A stretch of DNA of 64,000 bases from Epiperipatus broadwayi (Eukaryota; Onychophora; Udeonychophora; Euonychophora; Peripatidae). The notes under the pieces were generated by a model. It was not told the origin of the DNA and did not search any database. It was given only the letters and a program-made list of their open reading frames with translations. Positions 21,816-33,239 of the stretch are shown in pieces. The number at the start of each line of letters is the position of its first letter. Within the stretch, counting starts at the first letter, position 1. The position numbers were made by a program, and so were the translations under genes. The stretch is from NCBI GenBank assembly GCA_028023455.1, contig JAQFVV010000231.1, positions 62,001 through 126,000 of the forward strand. The letters run 5' to 3'.

Positions 21816-23920
21816 TGCATAAAGAAGTAATGGTTGATGAAGCAATCGTTAAATTCATTGGTCATAATGCAATGTAACAATATGATCACTAAAAGTCAAT
21901 AAAGTGAAAGTTTGTATTATAGATCTGTGCAAATAACCATAATGGATATGTGCACCATATCAAGTTGAATACAGATAAAAATATAATTTTAAATGCTAGC
22001 CAGTGACAGGATATTCAAACTATATTTGTCTACCTAAAAAAAGGCATAAAAGTTTTGTGGAATGATTAACATAGAGCAAAAGTGCATAGACAATTTAACT
22101 TTATTGCTTATCAACTAAAACTGAGGTAGGCAATTCACTTTTTCAAATTTTACTCCATTTAGCTTCTTCAGAGTATTGACTTGTGTGCCAACTCCACCCA
22201 ACATTTTTCTATGCAGAAGATTCAGCTTTGTCATCAGAAGACAATGAGTTATGATCAGTTATGTTGGATAAGTCATATCTGCATTTTTATTTATATGTTT
22301 TCTTTATTGCATGGTTATTATAACATTTTATTATTGGTAAGCAATCATTCCATAGTAATCCACTGATTTTATATTTTAGATGTATCTAACAAAATCTTTA
22401 TCACATTGTGAAAGGTAAAGCAGATGAAAAAAAAGCACTGTTATTATTAATATTTTACATTGCACTAAATTTAACCCCTTTCTTGTCTGCTTAGCTATAC
22501 CATACATTGAATCCAAGCCATTTACAGCCTGAAAAATACTTAGATAAACTTATTCATCTCTGACATTTTCTCCTTATTTATTATACCCAGATTCTTACAA
22601 GAAAAATTTCTTGTGAGGTCTCATCATTGTCTATATATTTTGATATTTTGGACTAAAGATTTGTCATAGATAAGTCATGTTATATATAATTTATTAGAAA
22701 TTTTATAAGGAATATAATAAATATGCTAATATAAAAATAAAATTAAAATTTATATAATAAAATTTAGAAATTCTGATTTAGCATAAAAATAATAGATTTT
22801 AAAAAAAATGTAATTTTTTAAATTATCTATTATTTTGAATGAGAAATGACATTTTCTCAAGGTTATTACATTCCTTGGTTTTTTTTTTTTTTCACAATCG
22901 TTACATTTCTTGGTATTTTGTTTTTCTGATGACATAAACTACACAGTTTTTGCATAATGCAAATTGAAGTTATCTTAAAAATTGTGTCATAAACCAATTC
23001 TCCAAAAATCCAATATGGTTTCTGATACTTTCAAGAAATTAAATGATGATTGAAGACATATGTATTTATAATATATCGGTATAACTACTGTATACATCTA
23101 TATAAATATGTGTTAGTACTTTTTGAGTGTGTCAAACCTCATATGTTTACTACTAAAAATGTTTACCTCCTCCCCCCAATACGTTTGTGTTTGTGCATTC
23201 ATGTGTTAATATTTCTGAATGTGTCAAACCATATATTTTTTACTAAATATTTTACCTTCCCCCCCAATGAATAAGAAACATTTGAAAATATGAATTTTTA
23301 ATAGTTACTACTTTCCAAATAAATCCACAAAAATAAAATACTTTCCAACAAAGAGAAAGGTCTGGGCTCATTTATAAAATATTTAAACAAAGAAACAACA
23401 TTTTAATAAAACAAAGAGGGTTTTATATCTAGCAATAAAATAAGAATTCTCTTTTTAACATTTTGATTGTCAAATATGCAAATTTCGTCAGCAGTAATGA
23501 TTTCCAATTATTCCACTCAGATGAATAATACCTACAAACTAAAACTTTCTAATATCATTTTCGGAATTGATTTGAATATTTAAGCTATTTAATTTGATTT
23601 TAAACGTAAGTACACAATATATAAATTCATACATATTATCTTAGCAGAAATAAAAAAATGATATGGTAGCACATAACACAGCTTTTAAATAGACAATAGC
23701 AGGGCAAAGACCTGTTTAGAAGCCCTCCACAGCTTTATTGACAATTTAGATAAAAATAATATTTTCAATTCTGAATATTAAAAAATAAAAATTCTAAGTT
23801 CGTTATAAACCGGAAAGTGAAAAAAAAGATTTACTTAGACTAGATTTGATCCCACTTTGAGTACATAGCAGACAGATACTAATAAAAAGTAATGAAACTA
23901 TACATATATTGAAGTAGTTT
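21816..23920. other. Long AT-rich stretch without recognised features
   Basis: Contains T/A runs near 22880-22895 and a partial direct repeat of short phrases at 23120-23275 (GTGTCAAACC...ATTTTTACTAAA). No gene or known repeat recognised. Confidence 0.4.
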
Positions 23921-23924
23921 ATTC

Positions 23925-24060
23925 ATTAGTATCCTCTTTTCTTCAGGTACCAATGGTCTCATCAGTGATAAATATGGGGATTGAACCTGGATCTTTAGTT
24001 TTGTGTATAATGAGTTTGTTAATGCTCTAACCAGGCTATTTTGACAAAGGCCACGGTCAT
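23925..24060 (-). repeat. Repeat family G, minus strand
   Basis: Reads as the complement of family G: TTCTTCAGGTACCAATGGTC, GGGATTGAACCTGGATC (B-box complement) and TGCTCTAACCAGGCTA (A-box complement) in the expected order. Confidence 0.65.
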
Positions 24061-24294
24061 TAATATTTTCACAAACTGATCTATCAGGATCCTCTTATTT
24101 CTGCCCCCCCCCCCCCAGGAGCAATGTTGATTAGTAACTTCCAGACATTATGTATTGTAACACCAGATTGTATTATCAGGTTATTTGCCATTGTCACGTG
24201 CACAGTTTCTCTGAATTATTTTCTTTGTACCCTTTTCTTTTCTATGCAATATTTTGTATTCCCCCCCCCCCCAAAAAAAAAACAAAAAAAAACA

Positions 24295-24650
24295 AAACTT
24301 GTCTACATTGGTACAGACATGATTTGCTACTTTAGATATGTCTGTTTTCTTTTTTTCTAATTTTAAATTTCTGTTGTTTTAATTGCTTTACAATGATGTG
24401 GCTGGTCTCATTCACAATTATATATTCTTCCACATTCATAACTTATTTCTTAGAACATATGTTCATTGGTGTAGACATGATTTGCTACATTAAATATGTC
24501 TGGGTTTTCTTTTTTAATTATAAATTTGTCTTCTTTCAATTGCTTTTCAATGAAACAACTGGTCTCACCATTGTATATCCTTCCACATTCATAAGGTATT
24601 TGACAGAAATAGTTCAGCATTTTAAGCTTAGATTTTCTAGATGTTAAATT
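24295..24650 (-). pseudogene. PLE-3: tandemly duplicated GIY-YIG nuclease fragment
   Basis: Minus-strand stretch 24450-24653 encodes IPYECGRIYNGETSCFIEKQ followed by KEDKF and ANHVYTNEH. This is the GIY-YIG core (Y-x-C-x-Y-x-G-E-T) and helix of PLE endonucleases of the class with IPCxCGxxYIGET. The adjoining 24300-24450 is a second, more decayed direct copy of the same roughly 155-bp segment: the plus strand shows GGTACAGACATGATTTGCTA and GGTGTAGACATGATTTGCTA. RT sequence is absent. Confidence 0.7.
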
Positions 24651-24659
24651 CATTATAGT

Positions 24660-25235
24660 ATGGTTATGGTTATGAATATTATTTCCCCCTAGTAGTTTCT
24701 CTTTGCACTGTCATATATCATTTATAACCAAAATTTCCATATAGAAGTTGATGTCAATTTAGAGTCTGAAATTACTTTCTTTCATAAGTACTTAAGTTAA
24801 ATAAAGCCCAAACTCAATGTTATTTTGAAAACTATTGCCATACTCTTGGGTAGATCATATCCGATCACAGTTTTATTAGATGCCATTCAAAACTGGGTGA
24901 TTGAACCAGTCAGCAATTTCATCTCAAATTAGTGACTGTAGTCTTATTAAGATTTTTTGTTGTTCTGATGAAGCATGCTGGGCAATAAAACTGCAGGAGA
25001 GTAAAGAAAATGAATATTGAAACATTGAATAAAATGTAGCTGAAAGAAAGTTTAGCTACATTTGTTATTAAAATCAATGCATAGAAGATGAAGAAGAAAG
25101 AATGGAAAATTAGTATTAGCTATTTTCTAGTCATCTGACTATTATCTCATCAGAGCCCATAGATTTTATTTACCACTTACATTGTGAATTTTAGAGATGG
25201 AATATAGATGGTGTTAGTGTCAATAATGTAATATG
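24660..25235. other. Unassigned, with a possible hammerhead-like remnant
   Basis: Near 24965 there is TTCTGATGAAGCATGCTGGG followed by CAATAAAACTGCAGG, loosely similar to the hammerhead-like dimer at 21500-21815. GAAA is not preserved. Otherwise nothing recognised. Confidence 0.3.
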
Positions 25236-25325
25236 TCTAACAGGTTTCTCTGAGCATAGTGATCGAGAGATTTCTGACTTGAATGAAGGAGAAGCCATAG
25301 CACATTGCATCATGTATAAAAATTT
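25236..25325 (+). repeat. LINE-A 3' terminal fragment
   Basis: CAGGTTTCTCTGAGCATAGT and GAGAAGCCATAGCACATTGC match the 3' UTR of LINE-A (46690-46770 and the complement at 2165-2245 and 57830-57890). Only the 3' end was copied. Confidence 0.7.
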
Positions 25326-25344
25326 AAAAATAAAGAAATGAAAG

Positions 25345-25607
25345 AAGTAAATAAACATCGCATGACCACCACCTCTTATGCTTGTGTATAACTGTTGTTA
25401 AAACAGGCAAAACTCACTATACGTATTGCCACACACAGCAATCTAGGGTAATCAATGGATGCCAGAAAGCCACAAGCCAGAAGCTAGTGTGGGGGTATTG
25501 GATGAGTAGGCACTAGATGGGATTTTATGCACAAGCCTTCTGGCATCCATTGATTACTCTAGTTTGCTGTGTGTGGCAATACGTATAGTGAGTTTTGCCT
25601 GTTTTAA
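25345..25607 (+). repeat. Family E element with long inverted arms
   Basis: The left flank (GCATGACCACCACCTCTTAT) is shared with other E copies. Arms of about 70 bp lie at 25398-25470 and 25535-25607 with few mismatches (outer TTAAAACAGGCAAAACTCAC). The interior has GCCACAAGCCAGAAGCTAGT and GATGAGTAGGCACTAGATGG. The CTGATGA half of the hammerhead has been lost at the arm junction. Confidence 0.85.
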
Positions 25608-26074
25608 TGAAAGAAGTAGAGATTTGTATGATTTTTTAATTCACATCTTTATAATGAAAAAGGAGCATATGAGAATAGGATAATGGAAATAATGGACAAT
25701 TATTAAAATGGGATAGGGGGCAAAAGGAAATAAACCAGAGTTAGAAAAATGTTATTTATAATACAAAGTAATAAAAAAAAAGATTTTATTCTGGTATATA
25801 ATAGTTTTGGAAGGAAGAAGATGTTTAACATGGTATCATGTAGCCTATGCTTATTTAAAAAAACCCAATTTACATCACATCATAAGGATAGTAATAGAAA
25901 ATAGCTTAATAGTTTTGATTGAGTTTCAGGAGGAAAAAAACAATTAAGAAGGTGACCGAGAAAGATAATACAATATAGCAATAAATTTGATAAATATTTT
26001 CTATCAGTTTATTTGTGTTTTAAAAATGAGATAAAAGGTTTATTATAATTGGTGCTTATTATTTAGTAATAAAT

Positions 26075-26235
26075 ATTGGGACAATGGATACCAAAAAGCT
26101 TGTGTATAAAATCCCTATCTAGTGCCCACTCATTCAATACCCCCCCAGATTAGTTTCTAGCTTGTGGCTTTCATTAATGAGGAGCCTTAGATTTGAGAGC
26201 ACTGCGCCTAGATCTTAGGATCTAATCCTTTAGCA
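26075..26235 (-). repeat. Family E element, minus strand, no inverted arm
   Basis: Complement of E from the 3' phrase (AAGCTTGTGTATAAAATCCC) through the hammerhead region to the upstream phrase ATTTGAGAGCACTGCGCCTA. The core reads TTAATGA instead of CTGATGA; GAAAC and stem III are intact. Confidence 0.75.
26142..26183 (-). ncRNA. Hammerhead-ribozyme-like core (family E), mutated
   Basis: Minus strand: TCCTCA, TTAATGA, AAGCCACAAGCTA, GAAAC, TAATC, TGGGGG. Stem I still pairs. The C3 and G5 positions of the catalytic box are changed, which should abolish cleavage. Confidence 0.5.
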
Positions 26236-26559
26236 ACAAACTTTTATAAGGCCACAAATCCAAATTGAAAATACAGTAATGTTTCCATTGAACACCCATT
26301 TGCTCATATATTCATCCATATCTTGACCAGTTCATTATTATGTGATATTTAGTGGTTCAAATGCAAATATATATATGGAATACTACAATGACAGAAAACT
26401 TTTTCACACAGGGCTTAAGCTATCAATTTAATTTGGTTACCTGTCTATTTGTAACTCTAGTGATGAAAATATACTGTACTTTACATTATTTTGTAACTAT
26501 TCTACTGCATATGGGTAATAATTATGGCACTATGCCTAAAAATATGAATTAAAAAAATC

Positions 26560-27520
26560 AATTAATGTTATCCTGAAAAAATTCCAAATGAAAAAAGTAA
26601 AACCATCAATGAGCAAAAATGCTATGATAGTCTCTATTTGTAGATATTGGCTGTGATTGACAAGAGATTTCAGAGCCTTTCTGAAAAACTGATTACTACC
26701 GTGAAAAAAAATTTCCAAGTAAGAAAGTAATTTTTTTAAAATTAATATAAGTTTATTTACACTTTTAAAAGATTGTAGTGAAAATTAAGAGTTAGATAAC
26801 AGAATTATGATGGAACATTAAGAAAGACATTATCATTTAATAAAAATGTTATGATGAAAGTCATTGGCTAACAGAGATCACATGTGCATAAGATATTTCA
26901 GGGACTTTCTTAGAGGCTGCTTACTACTGTGAAAAAAAATTTACAAGTAAAAAAGCAATTTTTTGAAATTAATGTAAATATATTTACACTTTTAAAAGAT
27001 TGTAGTGAAAATTAAGGGATATATATATATATATAATAGGATTATAATGGAATATTAATTTTAAGAAAGTAATTGCCACTTAATGAAAATGTTATAATGA
27101 GAGTCATTGGCTGACATAGATCACATGCACAAAATATTTCAGGGTCTTTCTGAGAGGCTGATTACTACTGAGAAAGAAAAATTTACAAGTAAGAAAGTAC
27201 TTTTTTTTTTAAAAAAAAATAATGTTTGTTTTAATTTTAAAAGATTGCAGTGAAAACTGTAACAGGATTAAAATGGAACATTAAGAAGGAAAAAAAATAG
27301 CCAATGAAAAGGCTGTAAAATTGGTCATTTAATAAAAATGTTAGGATGAAAATCATTGGTCACTTAGGTCACATGTGTACATATTTTGGATCTTTTTTGA
27401 AAAGCTGAGCAGGTCAATTCTCCAAGCAAGAATGTGAAGTGATTTTTTAAATAAACATAAGTTTTTTTTTTCTTTTTAAAAGACCATTTTAATTTTGAGT
27501 TAGAAAAAGACTAATTATCA
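26560..27520. repeat. Tandem array, period about 230-245 bp, about four copies
   Basis: Successive units share TGATTACTACTGTGAAAAA-type, TTTACACTTTTAAAAGATTG and AGTGAAAATTAAG-type phrases. Anchor positions are about 26691, 26919, 27160 and 27404. The fourth unit is the most diverged. No coding frame is conserved. Confidence 0.8.
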
Positions 27521-28040
27521 AGAAAGAAAAAAATTCCAAACAGGAAAGCAGAATTACAGCAATTGAGATGGCTGAAAAAATCTTCCACAAATTTTTATTA
27601 GGATATAAAAGTTTTTTACATCCATACTTCATGCTTTTATAAGTTTTATTTTAGTTTCCATTAAAATCAAACTACGTTTAAGGATAAATATTCCTGATAT
27701 GTATCATATTTTTCCTGATTCCCTATGGCATTGCTTCTGAAAGCATGAATATAAGGAACAATCAAATAGATGATATAATGAAATATTATCTGGAACCAAT
27801 CAAGTCAGAATAGAAGATGTTGCATATAAAAATCAAAAAAGTTGAGAACAGATGTGAGAAACAAAGAATTTGAATCATATAAAAATAAACAGAACATTAG
27901 GAGTGAATCATTTTATAATTACAGTAAAAAAGGTAAATCAAACAATAAAGGAGGAACACTGACAAAAAATGGAAGAGAAAATAAAGAGCATACAGTATGA
28001 TTGGGGGAGAGTCATTGACAAAAAGAGAGAAAAAAACGGC
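27521..28040. other. AT-rich stretch without recognised features
   Basis: Nothing I can support. An open stretch at 27969-28217 overlaps the SINE-1 below and is not a gene. Confidence 0.4.
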
Positions 28041-28043
28041 ATA

Positions 28044-28150
28044 AGGCTTTATTACTCAGGAGGTCATAAGAAGTCAAGCATTAGAATCAGTCCTGGAATC
28101 TCCGAATCCCATGTTGGACACCCTACCAACTCACCAAACCACATACAGCA
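28044..28150 (-). repeat. SINE-1, minus strand
   Basis: AAGGCTTTATTACTCAGGAG (tail complement), CAGTCCTGGAATCTCCGA (mid) and a degenerate head complement (CAACTCACCAAACCACATAC). It underlies the open stretch 27969-28217. Confidence 0.7.
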
Positions 28151-28377
28151 CAAAAATAATATAGTTATAAATAGAGTAGGTTGTGTTATCTATCTAAATA
28201 CACCTATAAAATATTAACATTTATTACTAAAACATAGACCCAAGCAGAAATGCAATTTAATTAAAATATGGTGAATTAGGTATAGATTAAAGGAATTCTG
28301 ATGATTTTAATGAGCATATAAATATTTTTATGGCTTATCAAATGTGTGACACAAAGAATGTGAACAAACAAGTCTGA

Positions 28378-28496
28378 ATTTTAAATGAACTTGTACATAA
28401 CATCCATCATCATGTTATATTGATGCCAGCATATTTTGTCTGATAAAACATGATCATAACAAGAAGGTGGGTGTTGTTTACAAGTTCATTTAAAAT
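28378..28496. repeat. Family F MITE-like element
   Basis: An 18-bp perfect inverted repeat (ATTTTAAATGAACTTGTA / TACAAGTTCATTTAAAAT) bounds a 119-bp element. Its interior has CCAGCATATTTTGTCTGATA. Related copies: 39190-39300, within 39755-40370, and 51200-51381. Confidence 0.75.
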
Positions 28497-28919
28497 GATT
28501 CTTTGAGAATGTAGCTTGCAAATTATCTAAGTAATGTACTCAAATTTTGTTCTATGAATAGGTACAGATTAAGAGGATGTACAAAAAGAGATTTCTGTCT
28601 TCTATGCTAGAATTGGATAATAATAACAATAATTTTAAAATTACACCATCGAACGGACAAAAGTTTTTTGAAGTTATGTAGGTTATGACAACAAAAAATG
28701 TGAAGATAACAAGGATTTTTTTTTGGACTTAGTAACTCAAAGATATGTCACATCAACAGAGGAGAAATCATGTGTCACTACATCACACTGTATTGCATGA
28801 AAACTATATAATACTAACACTGATGGGTGTCAGGTAATAAAGGAATTGAAATCATATTTTTGGTCTCATTTCAATGTTGTTTTCATGAATATATATACAT
28901 GTAGAATGTAATGTTTAAT

Positions 28920-29780
28920 ATTTTCAAGTCTGATTTTATCAGTGCATCCTTCATCTCAATTCAACTATTCATATTCAAACAAATTCTGGGTTTATAAGTG
29001 TACCCCTTATCTCAACTCCACATTCACAACCATCAAGTAATATGAAGATTCAAACAAAATCTTGTTTTGTCAGTGCATCCCTCATATCAACTCCTCTATT
29101 CACAATCATCAACTAATATAAAAATTCAAACAGTGGTTTTATCAATGCCTCCCTCATATCAACTCCACCACTCACAATCATCAATATGAAGGTTAAAATA
29201 AAGTATATTTTTATCAGTGAATTCTTCATTTGAACCCATCATTCCCAACCATCAACTAATATGAAGATTCAAACAAAGTCTGATTTTATCAGTGCATCCC
29301 TCATATCATCTGCACCATTCACAACCATCAACTAATATAGAAGTTCAAACCACTCTGATTTAAAGTGCAATTTTATTAGTGCATCCATCATTTCCAAACC
29401 ATCCTGATTTAAAATTTACTTTTACTAGTGCATCCCTAATGTCAACTGTACCACTTCAAAACAACTATTACAGATATTCAAAGCACTTTGTTTTAAAGTT
29501 GTTTTTATCAGTCCATCCCTCGTATCAACTCCATCATTCCACAACCAACTAATATTAGAACTTAAAATCACCCTGGATTGAAAGTCTGTTTACATCAGTG
29601 CATCTCTCATCTCAGCTGCATCCCATGTTATACCCAATCATTGGTGAAAAACACAGATTATCCTTTCACTGTGCATTTATTTTACAAACACCTTCACTCA
29701 TCAGTATGAAACACTTGAATTCTCACATCCATGCTGACATTTTAATATTTATCCATTATTCCACCCTCACACATTCTCCA
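28920..29780. repeat. Diverged tandem array, 50-87-bp spacing, about ten copies
   Basis: Recurring phrase AGTGCATCCCTCATATCAAC with CCATTCACAACCATCAACTA and AATATGAAGATTCAAACA. Anchors at about 28941, 28997, 29072, 29144, 29216, 29291, 29378, 29427, 29510 and 29597. The plus strand is pyrimidine-rich. Old array with many substitutions. Confidence 0.8.
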
Positions 29781-30290
29781 TGAGAAAGGATTACCTGTCT
29801 TTTTGCATAGGAGTATAGTTGAGATACGGTGAAGATGATAAATACACTGACGAAAAATGCCACCAAAACTTAATGTTTAATATATTCACAAGCAGTCGTT
29901 TAGACCGTTTACATTTATGTGTATTTATATATATTCCCTATACGCACATAGATAAATGTAAATTAGTCCGTTATTTATTTCTCTATTTCAAGCATTTTCA
30001 AGAGCTTTTATCACTCTTTCCCTCTTCCGTTAATACTATTTTAATCAAAATATATTTGCATTAGTATTCAAATCGCTCATTCCATGTCAAAAGCTTTTAA
30101 AATTGTTGGAAATTAAGTAGTCTTATAACAAGTGTGAAATATTCAGACATGAAATATGATAGCCGACGTATACAGTTAGCTGACAAATAGAACAATCTAT
30201 TTTCCTACTAATTTAATTCCATCGCTATTTTGCTCTACGTAAATAAAATAAACAGAATTATTTAAATATAACTTTTATTTTATCACGTTT
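29781..30290. other. AT-rich stretch without recognised features
   Basis: An 81-codon open stretch at 29819-30064 has no recognisable domain. Confidence 0.35.
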
Positions 30291-30430
30291 ATTTTAATCA
30301 TTTGAATAAAGACATCTAAGGTAGGTAAATGAACCCCCACACCCAATGAATTTTACGTTGAACCAGCGAATTTCAGCTGGCTCAGGTCACAACCTCTCAC
30401 CTGTGTTTATAATCATTGTTCGGTATTTGT
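30291..30430 (-). repeat. Family D relic
   Basis: GTTGAACCAGCGAATTTCAG, CTGGCTCAGGTC and CCTGTGTTTATAATCATTG follow the order of the central part of the D fold-back near 41915-41985. The hammerhead core is destroyed. Confidence 0.45.
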
Positions 30431-31308
30431 CAAAATCAAGTAATTAGAAATTATTGTGAAAGTGTCAAACTTACTGCATATACAACTATGACATCATAAT
30501 CTCTCAAAAATAACTTTATTATTATTAACATTAGATATATTTAATTAATGTTTAAAGTGTTTGTCTAGCCTATAATTTATGATAATTTCTAGCGTAGAAT
30601 ATGATTAATATTAATCGTTAAAATATGCATCTAGGGAGAATGATATTCTACTTAAACTTGCCCTAAGTTTGGCACTTTCACAATACATTATAATAATTAT
30701 CGAAATACTACAGTCCATTTTATTTCTTTATAAAAACAAAAATAACAATTACCTTCCATTCCTATGATATAGGATTCTAATCTTAACCTAGCAAATTTTT
30801 TTGTAAAAGAATACTTTTTTCAGATCCTGGATTGGCCTAGTAAAACTCGTGGGTTGGGATTTTACTCACATTACTGGTTCATAGTCAACCCAGTGAACCA
30901 TCGGAATTAGTGGGTAACTGGCTATCTAGTCAATCGTATAAAATAAGAATAGAAAATTGTTGAAAGGAAGCATTTATTTTGCATTGTGTTGTATTTTCAT
31001 TGTAATAATATGAAGAGTTAAAAAAGTTTATAATTTAATTCTTAAGTATGGACACCTTAAAATAAATTATCAAATGGAAAGACTCCTGACAATAAGGTAT
31101 TATTGCTTAATTATTAAAGTTAATATTTTAATTATTATAGCTTCTAACACACTTCTAATTTTATTATTTTAATTTAGATAAACAGTCCATAGATAACCCA
31201 GCTAATAATCTAGCTTTGATCAGTAAAAAAATATTGTTACTAGCTAGAAGATAAGGATTTATATATATATATCAGTATGCTAACTGAAAAAACAAAAGAG
31301 TATGTGAT
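30431..31308. other. Unassigned AT-rich stretch
   Basis: A less AT-rich segment at 30830-30950 (GATTGGCCTAGTAAAACTCG, GGGTTGGGATTTTACTC) might be an unclassified SINE relic. No boxes are clear enough to call. Confidence 0.3.
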
Positions 31309-31309
31309 A

Positions 31310-31950
31310 ATAAACAATGAGGATTGCCAATTCCTCAACAAGCTTTGTGATAAATGCTTAGCCAGAGAAAGCATTTAAAATATCTCTGTCAGGAACCCAC
31401 CTCCCCAAACCCCTGACCATGGCCGCATGTCCCGGCACCTCTCAGAGAGGTGGCAGGGCATGCTCAGACACCAGATCCAAAAATACCAACCCAAAGCCAG
31501 CATTCATCCAAAAGTCATCTATTGAGTGGAAAATCTGAAATTTTCAGACAATAGGATCATGTGATCTATGACTCTTATTTTGACTATTTATAGTCTCTGC
31601 CTTAAATCTTATGTAATGTTATATTGCTAAGACTACTAATATATGGTATGGCTGAAGATCTATGTCCCATATAGCTATTTGAGTTGGATAGCTGGATTTG
31701 AAGACATGTAGGTGTCTGAAAATTTCAGATTTTCCACTCAATAGATGACTTTTGGATGAATGCTGGCTTTGGGTTGGTAGTTTTGGATATGGTGTCTGAG
31801 CCTGCCCTGGCACCTCTCTGACAGGTGCCAGGGACCGAGGTCATGGTCAGGGGTTTGGGGGGAGGTTCCTGACAGATATTTTAAATGCTTTCTCTGGCTA
31901 AGCATTTATCACAAAGCTTGTTGAGGAATTGACAATCCTCATTGTTTATA
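31310..31950. repeat. Large GC-richer fold-back element, arms about 240 bp
   Basis: Arms 31310-31550 and 31713-31950 are close reverse complements around a 162-bp spacer. They carry the most GC-rich sequence in the window (CCCAAACCCCTGACCATG; GGCACCTCTCAGAGAGGTG, itself a hairpin). A 35-bp phrase containing ATGTGATCTATGACTCTTAT lies inside the left spacer edge (31557) and again just after the right arm (31975). No coding frame. Confidence 0.9.
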
Positions 31951-32021
31951 ACTTAAAAGCTTAAGAGAATAGTGTCATGTGATCTATGACTCTTATTTTG
32001 AGTATGTGATAGTATATTGGA

Positions 32022-32545
32022 CTATTTCCACCATCTACCATTAAATGTTGAATGTCTAGAAAATTTAAAATGTAATCTTTTCAAATACAAATATAAACAA
32101 ATTGTTAATAATAACACTCAAGTAAACAACACAGGTTATTAAATTACATAATATTTTGAGTAATATTTTGATCCACTCTTCTTCAGGTGTTGTTAGTCTG
32201 ACCAATGACAATATTAGCATAAGAGTCAAATCCAGTCTTGAATTCATCAAATTTTAAGATGACACTCTAACCAACCAGTATCGATTTTTGAGGCTATGCT
32301 CTGGTTAGAGTGTTGCTTTTAAATTTTAACATTCATTAATCTAAAGGTGTGGGTTCAACTCCTATGCTAGTATTGTCACTGGTCAAACCAGCAACACCTG
32401 AAGAAGAGAAGAAAAATACAACTCAAAACAATGTCTAATTTCCTAACCTGTAAAGTCACTTTGTGTATTATTATTAGCAGTTGTTTATATTTTGAAAAGA
32501 TTAAATACAGTTTTAAAATTTACCACCATTTAGTGATGATAGATA
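32022..32545. repeat. Family G fold-back
   Basis: Two opposed family G copies: minus-oriented 32022-32285 and plus-oriented 32286-32545. Matching modules: CTTCTTCAGGTGTTGTTAGT / CCAGCAACACCTGAAG and CACTCTAACCAACCAG / GCTCTGGTTAGAGTG. The plus copy has B-box-like GTGTGGGTTCAACTCC. Confidence 0.8.
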
Positions 32546-32839
32546 ATAGAAATAGTCAACATATTATCACACGTAATATACCATCATCACAAACTTTCAC
32601 CAAAACAAAAAATGTAAGATTGTAATAAAATGCAATCTCCCCTATTGGTGGGGGAGGGTAAGGAGTAATTATACTTCTACAAGCTTCCACTCATGATTGA
32701 ATTCCATATTTATATTTTAATTAGACAAAATATCTGGAAAAGAAAAGCAAAACATATATACAATATTAGGTATTTGTTAATTATACACCACATATTGGTT
32801 GGTGCTGCCGTTTCTCTTTAAAAAAATAGCGATATAATG

Positions 32840-33235
32840 TTACCGGGCCTTTCAACTTTTTTTTTCATAGGTTTTTTTTTCTCAATATGGTATTTTTACA
32901 TACGGCTTTTTTTTGTTATAATACATGGTGTTTTTTTTTTTCCCCTACAAAATGGACATTAGGATGGACATTTTTTTTTTTTTTAAAAAATGCAGCTTTT
33001 TTTTTTTTAATAAATGTTTTTCTTTTTTGTTAGTTTATGTGACATATCTTTTTTTTTTTTTTAATTATCGTACATGTTTTATAAAAAGTTTTTGTTTTTT
33101 TTATAAAAAAATACCTTTTTTTTGACATTATATGACAGGTCGGTTTTATTCAAAAATCTACTTATAGTAATTTTATAAAAAGATGTATTGTCTATAAATG
33201 AAAAGGCTTTTTTTTTTATATCAATCAAAATAGTC
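32840..33235. repeat. T-run-rich low-complexity tract
   Basis: About ten runs of 8-13 T on the plus strand, separated by 15-40 bp of mixed sequence with recurring ACAT/ATGT words. Open stretches here (32925-33125, 33079-33291) are consequences of the T runs. Confidence 0.8.
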
Positions 33236-33239
33236 AATA

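Noticed and set aside
24965-25005. Hammerhead at TTCTGATGAAGC
   Set aside because: CTGATGA is present but no GAAA follows at a workable distance and stems do not form.
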